A program made the translations under genes and the position numbers. Of a DNA stretch of 64,000 nt, positions 25,937 to 32,749 are shown one piece after another. Position 1 is the stretch's first letter; every line of letters starts with the position of its first letter. The notes under the pieces were generated by a model that worked only from the letters and a program-made list of their open reading frames with translations, was not told the origin of the DNA and searched no databases. Source of the DNA: DATDIC01 sp963764525 (GTDB lineage: Bacteria > Pseudomonadota > Alphaproteobacteria > Acetobacterales > Acetobacteraceae); the NCBI GenBank assembly GCA_963764525.1, contig CAVXTC010000029.1, positions 124,001-188,000 of the forward strand. Reading direction: 5' to 3'.

Positions 25937-27391
25937 TCAGGTGGCGATGGCCTCCAAGGTCTGGCCCGGCTCAATCTTCGGTAACAGCAAGGCTGTCCAT
26001 TGCCCGAACCCCAGGACCACGGCGATGATAAACCAGGTGATCGCCGGCGTGGTGACGCTGATCAGGATCGTCCACAGCGCCGTGCCGATGATCAGGCCCA
26101 GCGTGAACATCGCGCCGAGCCAGCCGACCGCCGTGCCGCGCACCCGCGTCGGAAAGCATTCCGCCCAATAGGCATAGCCTGCCCCGGACCACGTGCCGTT
26201 GGTCGCCTGGTAGATCAGGAAGTACACGATCGCGACGGATAGGTTGGTGTGCATGAACATGAACAGCAGATTCAGGGGGCCGGTGATGATGCCGGTCCAG
26301 ACCAGCACCTCCCGCCGGCCCCAACGTTCGCCGAGCAGGCCGCCGATGATATAGAAGAAGAAACCGATCCCGCCGCAGATCAGCAGCAGCCGCCCGGCCT
26401 GGTCGCCGGTCCAACCCCGATAGTGCGTCAGCCAGTAGGCGATATAGACGTTGGTCGCCACCCAGGAGGTTGAATAGAACAGCCACACCACGGTCAGCAG
26501 CCAGACCCGCCGCCGGACGACGCCGGCGCTGGCAAAGAGCTGCCTCAGGGTGACCTTGGTTGCCTCCGCGACATTGACCTTGTAGCGCGCGAGCAGATGA
26601 TCGACGCCCGCCTGATCCCCGGCGGCGGCCGCCGCCCGGATCGCACGGAGGTGCAGAAACCGGTCGGATTCCTTCACCCAATAGCGGCCGACGATCACGC
26701 AGATGATGGGGATCACGCCGAACACGAAAACCATGCGCCAGCCGAAGCTGTTGAACAGCAGATAGACGCCGGAGGCCAGGAACACACCGACCGGCCAGCC
26801 GCCCTGCACGATCGAGTAGAGCAGGCCGCGCCGCGCCGAGGGTACCTGCTCATTCACCAGCGTGATCGAGATCGCAAGTTCCGAATTGGCGAATCCGGAA
26901 GCCAGTGCACGCACCACGGCCAACTGCCAGTAGTTCTGTACGAAATATGTCAGCCCGGTGAACACCGCCGCCGCGGTCAGGCAGAACATCCACATCCATT
27001 TACGGCCGAGCTGGTCCATTCCGTAGCCGGCCAGGAAGGTGATGATGAACATCGCCGCGTAAATGACGAAGCCGAGCAACCCGATGGCTCCCGGTGCGAG
27101 GTGCAGGCTTTTGGCAATGTCCGAAAACGTCAATACCAGCAGGTTGAAATCATAGGAGGCAAGCGACCAGCCGGCGAGTGCGACGCAGACAAGATAGGTT
27201 GTGTAGTGCCGTTCGACGAACGGCGGGACCGGCCGGCCGACAATTGCGCGTTGGTTGCCCTCCTGCTCCCTCGCAGACACGAACCTGCCTCCGGTTGCTT
27301 CGGTTCGGATGCTGCCCGACCGGCGGCCGAGGCGCGAGAACAGGAGGCTTGTCGGATCGATCACATTGTCCGGAGCCGGCACCGCCGGCAC
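25937..27391 (-). CDS. MFS transporter, aromatic/organic acid-proton symporter type
   Basis: 484 residues and 12 predicted spans. The motif between spans 2 and 3 is GYGMDQLGRKWMWM, the MFS 'G-x-x-D-x-x-G-R-K' loop. The sequence ASYDFNLLVLTF in span 1 resembles the aromatic acid:H+ symporter group. About 60 residues precede the first span, so the true start may be further in (a GTG near 27277 is possible). It sits directly upstream of the amidohydrolase set and is the likely carrier for their substrate. Confidence 0.8.
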   Translation of the reverse strand: MPAVPAPDNVIDPTSLLFSRLGRRSGSIRTEATGGRFVSAREQEGNQRAIVGRPVPPFVERHYTTYLVCVALAGWSLASYDFNLLVLTFSDIAKSLHLAPGAIGLLGFVIYAAMFIITFLAGYGMDQLGRKWMWMFCLTAAAVFTGLTYFVQNYWQLAVVRALASGFANSELAISITLVNEQVPSARRGLLYSIVQGGWPVGVFLASGVYLLFNSFGWRMVFVFGVIPIICVIVGRYWVKESDRFLHLRAIRAAAAAGDQAGVDHLLARYKVNVAEATKVTLRQLFASAGVVRRRVWLLTVVWLFYSTSWVATNVYIAYWLTHYRGWTGDQAGRLLLICGGIGFFFYIIGGLLGERWGRREVLVWTGIITGPLNLLFMFMHTNLSVAIVYFLIYQATNGTWSGAGYAYWAECFPTRVRGTAVGWLGAMFTLGLIIGTALWTILISVTTPAITWFIIAVVLGFGQWTALLLPKIEPGQTLEAIAT

Positions 27392-27461
27392 CGGCGCGGC
27401 AAAACGCTGATTGCAATTGTCTGAAGTGCTTCGCAGAGAGATCGGAAGCGACAGCCAATCA

Positions 27462-27735
27462 GGGCCTAACGATCGGCAGCCGTCGAACGCGAATCGATCG
27501 GTCCGTGACCGTTACCATCGCACCGCCATCGAGCGCGTCCTCGATCCCTGGCCAAATGCTCTGCAGCAACGATGGTGACGCAGATGCGCGCGTCCGCCCG
27601 CCCTCGTCGCAGGATGTCGACATCGTCAGCGCCGCTCATGCCGATTTCGGACACATGGATCACATCCCCGCCAGCCTGTGCAAGCAAAGCGGTAGTCGAG
27701 CGCGGCAAACCCTGATCCAGCAACAGGCGTTTCAC
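27462..27735 (-). pseudogene. DUF5615 toxin-like gene with internal deletion
   Basis: From GTG 27735 it reads KRLLLDQGLPRSTTALLAQ, then GDVIHVSEIGMSGADDVDILRRGRADARICVT, the canonical DUF5615 N-terminal half. The middle block is missing. After a frame change the family C-terminus follows: LLQSIWPGIEDALDGGAMVTV, then TDRSIRVRRLPIV. DUF5615 proteins are Mut7-C/PIN-fold nucleases that pair with DUF433 antitoxins. The GTG overlaps the end of such an antitoxin (GTGA). It is inactive by inspection. Confidence 0.6.
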
Positions 27736-27895
27736 GCAGCTTCGAACGGTTGCACGCTTTCGCCCAAATTCCGCGCAGCGAATTCGAGCGCCTGGCGGAT
27801 ATCCTACCCCGGGCCAGCGGCGGAAACAACGCTGGATGTCAAGCCGCCCATCCCGATCACCGTCGGCAGGAAGTCGTTCGGTCGCAACCATGGTG
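27732..27895 (-). pseudogene. DUF433 antitoxin-like gene, degraded
   Basis: Only the C-terminus is clear: DIRQALEFAARNLGESVQPFEAA followed by TGA at about 27732, the standard DUF433 ending. Upstream the frame is broken near 27802 (FPPLARG then a shift), and only traces of the N-terminal part can be guessed. DUF433 proteins are HTH-type antitoxins for DUF5615. The 4-bp overlap with the following gene is the normal operon structure of this pair. Confidence 0.5.
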
Positions 27896-27963
27896 TCACA
27901 TGACGGCAATAGGGTCGTTACGCCAAGTACCCACGGACGTCGAGCATCGGATTGCCGAGCTTT

Positions 27964-29292
27964 CTACCCCTTCAGCCCGGCCAGCCGGAAACTGCGTTGC
28001 CACTGGGTGGCGCAATCGTCCAGCGCCTTCTTGGCCGTTGTCTGCCCCAGCAGCACCTGAGAGATGGCGGTCCGCAGCGGCAGTTGCACCGTGCTCCAGG
28101 CCGGATCGCGATGATCCAGCACCGCCGTCTTCAGGGCCTCGCCCGCCACCGGCGCCCACGGATGCTTCTGCAGCACCGTCGGATCCTCCAACACTGAAAC
28201 CCGCGGTGGTGCGTTGCCCAGGTCGATCGATCGTTTCATCCACTGTTTGGATGTCGCCGTCTGCACGAATTCAAACGCCCAATCGGTGTTCTTGGTCGCT
28301 TCCGGCACCCCGAGCATCCAGCCGGCCAGATAGCTGCGGGTCTGGCTGAGCGAGTCCTTGCCAGGCATCAGCGACCACGCCCAGTCCCCGCCCGTCTTGG
28401 ACTGCTTCGGATCGTTCATCGCTTCGCCGTACGGCGCCAGCGTCACGGTCATTGCGAACTGGTCGTTCTGGCCGCCGGCAATGATGCCGTCGAACTCCCA
28501 GGTCAGCGAATCCGGGTTCATGACCTTGTACTTCGTCATCAGGTCGCCATAGAACTGGAGCGCTTCGACCCCGGCCGGCTGGTTGACGAAAATCTCGCCC
28601 GTCTTGGCGTCGTAGTAGCGCCCCCCGGCGGAGCGCAGGAACGGGGTGAAGCTGCCCAGCATGGCCGGCCCTTGCCGTCCCATGACCCCGAACCCGTAGC
28701 GATGCGGCAGCCCCTGTTTGGTGGTTGCCTCGGCCGCGGCCAGAAATTCGGCGAAGTTGCTCGGCGCCTTGGTGATGCCGGCCTGTTCCAGCAGCTTCGG
28801 CTGACGAAACAGAACGCCCGTCGTGATCCGGTACGGAATGCCGGACAGCTTGCCCTCGTAGGTGGCCATCCCCTGCACGGCCGGCAGGAAATCGGCCCAA
28901 TCGAAATCCGGATGGCGCGACGCCGACGCCGCCAACAGCTTGGCATGATCCTTCATGTGCCGCGACACCCAGCCGGCCATGCTGGCATCCCATTGCACGA
29001 CGTCGATGCCGCCCGAACCCGAGCTGAGCTCGGCCTTCAGGCGCGCGACGAGTGCGTCGATCGGCAGCAGCGTGAAATCGATCTTGATGCCGGTTTCTTT
29101 CTCGAACGCCGGCGCGACTTCCTGCACCAGGCAGCGGTGCCAGGGGCCGTTGTCCCCGACATAGACAAGCTTCGCCGGCTTGGCCTGGGCGCGCGTCGGC
29201 TGTGCGCGGGCGGTGGCGGCCAGCACCACACCGGAGGCCAGTGACCCCTTCACAATGTCCCGGCGGCCGAGTCCGCCTGCATGTCTGCGCAT
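27964..29292 (-). CDS. ABC transporter extracellular solute-binding protein, family 1
   Basis: 442 residues from ATG 29292. A twin-arginine-type leader (GLGRRDIVKGSLASGVVLAA) is cut near TARAQ. The mature part has the family-1 pattern: VAPAFEKETGIKIDFTLL, DVVQWDASMAGW, KLSGIPYRITTGVLFRQPKLLEQAGI and WAFEFVQTATSKQWM. Such proteins bind sugars, oligosaccharides or related compounds. Other in-frame starts at 29301 and 29310 are possible. It is last in a three-gene importer operon that has no ATPase gene, so it must share an ATPase encoded elsewhere. Confidence 0.85.
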   Translation of the reverse strand: MRRHAGGLGRRDIVKGSLASGVVLAATARAQPTRAQAKPAKLVYVGDNGPWHRCLVQEVAPAFEKETGIKIDFTLLPIDALVARLKAELSSGSGGIDVVQWDASMAGWVSRHMKDHAKLLAASASRHPDFDWADFLPAVQGMATYEGKLSGIPYRITTGVLFRQPKLLEQAGITKAPSNFAEFLAAAEATTKQGLPHRYGFGVMGRQGPAMLGSFTPFLRSAGGRYYDAKTGEIFVNQPAGVEALQFYGDLMTKYKVMNPDSLTWEFDGIIAGGQNDQFAMTVTLAPYGEAMNDPKQSKTGGDWAWSLMPGKDSLSQTRSYLAGWMLGVPEATKNTDWAFEFVQTATSKQWMKRSIDLGNAPPRVSVLEDPTVLQKHPWAPVAGEALKTAVLDHRDPAWSTVQLPLRTAISQVLLGQTTAKKALDDCATQWQRSFRLAGLKG

Positions 29293-29314
29293 CGTCACCA
29301 TTCCCTCCATCTGT

Positions 29315-30166
29315 TCATCCCTTGACCGCCCCCGACGACAGCCCGGCCACAAGATGCCGTTGCGCGACGAACGAGAACAGGATCACCGGTAACACAACGA
29401 GCACGCCCGAGGCGGTCATCGCGCCCCAGTCCACCCCGACATCGCCGGAATAGCTGGCCATCAGCACCGGCAGCGTCCGGGTTGCATCGGTCGTCAGCAC
29501 CGCAGCGAAGATGAAATCGTTCCACGCCAGCAGCAGGCACAGAATGGTGGCTGCCACCAATCCTGGGCGAACCAGCGGAAGCACCACGGAGCGGAAGGCG
29601 ACGAACCGACTTGCCCCATCGACCCAGGCACTTTCCTCGAGCTCGCGCGGCAGGTCCTCAAAGAAGCCGCGCATGATCCAGACCACCAGCGGCAGGCTGA
29701 ACGTGGTGTCGGCAAGCACCACGCTCAGTCGTGTCTGGATGATGCCGAGTTTGCTGAACAGCACGTACATCGGCACCAGCACCGCGATCGGCGGCAGCAT
29801 GCGCATGACCAGAAGCGAGAAGAACAGCCAGTTCCGGCCGGCGAAGCGGAATCGGGCGAATGCGTAAGCGGCCGGCACCCCCACGCACAGCGACAACAGC
29901 ACTGCCCAACCGGAAATCAGCAGACTGTTCACGAAAGCCGTCTGGAAGTCGCCGGTACCAAGGACAGCGACATAGTTCTCCAGCGTCGGCTTCCAGAAGA
30001 ACAGCGGCGGATCGGCGAAGGTCTGGATGCGGGTCTTGAACGACAGGCCGACGATCCACAGCAACGGGAACAGGAAGAACACCAGCAGCGCACACAGCGC
30101 CACATACACCGCTGCGGCGAATCGCCACCGTGCGCGCCGGCCGGCGGACCGATACCGGGCCATCAA
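29315..30166 (-). CDS. ABC transporter permease, MalG-type
   Basis: 283 residues with six spans. The C-terminal half holds the EAA-type loop ESAWVDGASRFVAFRSVVLPLVRPG, the contact site for the ATPase. The start overlaps the upstream permease stop by 4 bp, so the two are co-translated and form the inner-membrane channel. It lies 22 bp from the start of the binding-protein gene. Confidence 0.88.
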   Translation of the reverse strand: MMARYRSAGRRARWRFAAAVYVALCALLVFFLFPLLWIVGLSFKTRIQTFADPPLFFWKPTLENYVAVLGTGDFQTAFVNSLLISGWAVLLSLCVGVPAAYAFARFRFAGRNWLFFSLLVMRMLPPIAVLVPMYVLFSKLGIIQTRLSVVLADTTFSLPLVVWIMRGFFEDLPRELEESAWVDGASRFVAFRSVVLPLVRPGLVAATILCLLLAWNDFIFAAVLTTDATRTLPVLMASYSGDVGVDWGAMTASGVLVVLPVILFSFVAQRHLVAGLSSGAVKG

Positions 30167-31161
30167 TAGGCGTCCCGCTGCCGGATCATCGCGATGAACG
30201 CACCGCAGACCACCAGCGCGATCGCCAGCATCACCCAGGACGCCGCGGCACCCAGGCTGAGGTCGAACTGCACGAACGAGGCCTGATAGGTGTACACCGA
30301 CAGCAGCATGGTCGCATTCGCCGGGCCACCGCCGGTCATCACATAGACGTTGTCGAAGGCGCGAAACTCAAAGATCGTGCGCAGCAGCAGTGCAACCAGA
30401 AGATACGGCCGCAGCAGCGGAAGCGTGACATGCCAGAAGCTTTGCAGCCGGCTGGCGCCGTCGATCGCCGCCGCTTCCAGCGGCTCGGACGGCAGCGACC
30501 GTAATCCCGCCAGCACCAGGATGCAGACGAACGGCGCATTCTGCCACACGCTGGCAAGTCCGACCGCGATCAGCGCCAGCCCTGGCCGGCCGAGCCAGAT
30601 GATGTGCTGGCCGAGGAAAAAGTCGATCACGCCGTGATCCGGATCCAGCAGCAACTTCCAGCATAGCGCCGCCACGATGGGCGTCATCATCATCGGCACG
30701 ATCAGCGTGGTGCGGAAAAATCCGATCCAGGGCAGATCGACGTTCAGCAGCAGCGCTACGCCGAGCCCGAGCCCGAGCTCGGCGGCAACCGTGACTGCGG
30801 TGTAATTGAGCGTCAGCCACAGGCTGCTGATAAACACCGGGTCGGTGACCAAATTCTGATAATTCGCCAGCCCGGCGAGATGTCCGCCGAACAACGTCTC
30901 ATCCGCGCTCCAACCCTCGAAGCTCAGATAGAGCGAGAAGACCAGCGGAAGCCCGAACACCAGGGCCATGGTCAGCGCGGTCGGCGACACGGCGAACCAG
31001 GCGAACCCGCGATCGAACCAGCGGCTCAGCCGTTCGCCCGAGGCGCGGGTCGGGATGTCACGCGACGGCTGCAACGGAAGTTCGGCAGCGCGCAGACCGA
31101 TGCGGGAGGCCATGACGCGCTCAGCCCCGGGCGACGACGCGCGATGTCGGTCCGGTGGCAT
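30163..31161 (-). CDS. ABC transporter permease, MalF-type
   Basis: About 332 residues. A cytoplasmic N-terminus of roughly 50 residues is followed by six spans. The EAA loop is EAAAIDGASRLQSFWHVTLPLLRP, close to the C-terminus. It forms a heterodimer with the MalG-type protein. The start is uncertain: ATG 31161 or ATG 31113 both fit. A luciferase-like monooxygenase gene lies 117 bp upstream on the same strand and may be co-transcribed. Confidence 0.85.
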   Translation of the reverse strand: MPPDRHRASSPGAERVMASRIGLRAAELPLQPSRDIPTRASGERLSRWFDRGFAWFAVSPTALTMALVFGLPLVFSLYLSFEGWSADETLFGGHLAGLANYQNLVTDPVFISSLWLTLNYTAVTVAAELGLGLGVALLLNVDLPWIGFFRTTLIVPMMMTPIVAALCWKLLLDPDHGVIDFFLGQHIIWLGRPGLALIAVGLASVWQNAPFVCILVLAGLRSLPSEPLEAAAIDGASRLQSFWHVTLPLLRPYLLVALLLRTIFEFRAFDNVYVMTGGGPANATMLLSVYTYQASFVQFDLSLGAAASWVMLAIALVVCGAFIAMIRQRDAY

Positions 31162-31277
31162 CAACGGAAGCAGATGCGCAGATTGGTTGCACGCGGTTTC
31201 CTCCTTGCACGGGAAAGGCTAACCTCCGGCCCGATCGTCCGCAACTCTTGGCCGCCGGCCAGTTTCCCGGAATGGTT

Positions 31278-32294
31278 TCATGGGTCGAATGCCGGCATCA
31301 CCTCATTAGCAAACAGCTGTACGGAGCGTTGCGCGTCGTCCGGCGAAATGTCCCCGAACGCAAAGCGGCACAGCACGTAATTGATGCCGCTGTCTTCCAC
31401 GATCCGCCTGATGAAGTCGCGCACCTTTGTCGGAGTGCCCGCCACCGCCCGGCCGGACGCCTCGGCTTCATCGAATTCGGCCGGAAAGATCGCCTGCGGA
31501 TTGGGCAGCTTGCCGTGCTTCAGCCAGAGCTTCAGGAAGCTGTCGCGCCACATCCGGTACGCCGGGCGCGCCACCTGCGCGGCCTCCCGGTCGGTTTCGG
31601 CCATCACCACGTGGCGGCTCACGCCGATCAACGGCAGTTCCTCCGCCTGGTGACCCAGCGCGGCCCATTCGGCGCGGTAGCGGTCGGTGATGCCGCGCAT
31701 CAGCGCCGGCGGCAGGTTGGCCACGACATTCACCCGATGCCGCGCCGCCCAGGGCACCCCGTCGGCGCGGCCGATCCCGTACCACAGAGGCGGATGCGGC
31801 ATCTGCACCGGCGCCAGCTCGATCGGCACGGCGTCGTAGTCGTAGTACTTCCCGTGGAAGGTCAGTTCCCGCGTGGCCAGTCCGGCCAGCACGACCTGAA
31901 GAGCTTCCTGGTACATCGCCGGCGCGGCGTCGGCATCCAGCCCCCAATATCCCAGTTCGATCGGCGAGATGCCGCGCCCGACCCCAAGCAGCAGCCGCCC
32001 GCCGCTGAGGTGGTCGAGCATGCAGATTTCATCGACCAGGCGCAGCGGATGATAGAGCGGCAGGGTATAGACCAGCGGACCGAAGCGCAGCCGCCTTGTG
32101 CGCTGCGCGACGGCGGCCAGCCAGACGCTCGGGGATGGGGCAAGGCCGAGCGGCGTCGCATGGTGCTCGGCCACGTGGTAGCCATAGAAGCCGGCGCGAT
32201 CGTAGGCTTTCACCAGCCGCAGCCGGTCCTCGAAGAAGCCGGCCAGCTTGCCGCTGCGGTCCATGTGGTCGAACACGCCGAACTGCACCTGCAA
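31278..32294 (-). CDS. Luciferase-like flavin-dependent monooxygenase (LLM class)
   Basis: 338 residues, TIM-barrel of the bacterial luciferase superfamily: MQVQFGVFDHMDRSG at the start, GFYGYHVAEHHATPLGLAPSP, RRLRFGPLVYTLPLYHPLRLVDEICMLD, and GRLLLGVGRGISPIE. Members oxidise substrates with reduced FMN or F420 supplied by a separate reductase. The substrate is unknown. Co-direction with the ABC importer suggests oxidation of the imported compound. The HpaC-like reductase at 21.9 kb may supply the flavin. Confidence 0.85.
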   Translation of the reverse strand: MQVQFGVFDHMDRSGKLAGFFEDRLRLVKAYDRAGFYGYHVAEHHATPLGLAPSPSVWLAAVAQRTRRLRFGPLVYTLPLYHPLRLVDEICMLDHLSGGRLLLGVGRGISPIELGYWGLDADAAPAMYQEALQVVLAGLATRELTFHGKYYDYDAVPIELAPVQMPHPPLWYGIGRADGVPWAARHRVNVVANLPPALMRGITDRYRAEWAALGHQAEELPLIGVSRHVVMAETDREAAQVARPAYRMWRDSFLKLWLKHGKLPNPQAIFPAEFDEAEASGRAVAGTPTKVRDFIRRIVEDSGINYVLCRFAFGDISPDDAQRSVQLFANEVMPAFDP

Positions 32295-32488
32295 TGCGCC
32301 CTCCCGGATTGCCGGTTCATGGTGGCCGCAAACGCCGCGTGCTGGCTACCCCGCACCATCCGTGACACCGGTTTGCCGGCGCCCTATCACCGCGCCTGAT
32401 TTCCGGGAGCCACGCGCCAGGGGCGCTGGACCAGTGACCGGCGACGGGGGTAACCTGCGTTCCACCGGATGCACCGGCCGGCTGGGGG

Positions 32489-32749
32489 ATGGGCGTCGGA
32501 AGTATCATCGGATATGTCATAGCTGTGGCGCTGATCGCATGGGCGCTGTGGCGGCGCGCGTATTCGGTGCGGGCGCAACGGATCGCCGGTAACCTGCAAC
32601 TGGGCGATAATTCCGGAACCATCAATCAGACTTACTCGGGGGCAGCCAGGGAGCAGGCGCAGCCTGATCGGGTCGGCTGGGCGATCCTGATCATCGGCGT
32701 GCTGGTCGCCGTGGCACAACTGGCGCACGACATATTCTGGGCCAAGTGA
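32489..32749 (+). CDS. Small two-span membrane protein with Gly/Asn/Gln motif, partner of the STAND NTPase
   Basis: 86 residues. Hydrophobic spans lie at about 4-21 (SIIGYVIAVALIAWALW) and 63-80 (GWAILIIGVLVAVAQLA), with basic RRAYSVRAQR between. The linker holds GNLQLGDNSGTINQTY (34-49). The next protein has GNVVVGGNTGIIYQIS at 19-34. The two share G-N-x3-G-x-N-x-G-x-I-x-Q. The stop overlaps the next start (TGATG), so the genes are coupled. I do not recognise the family. Short paired motifs of this kind between a STAND/NLR protein and a neighbouring effector are known as amyloid signalling motifs in fungi and bacteria. That function is a hypothesis here. Confidence 0.7.
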   Translation: MGVGSIIGYVIAVALIAWALWRRAYSVRAQRIAGNLQLGDNSGTINQTYSGAAREQAQPDRVGWAILIIGVLVAVAQLAHDIFWAK

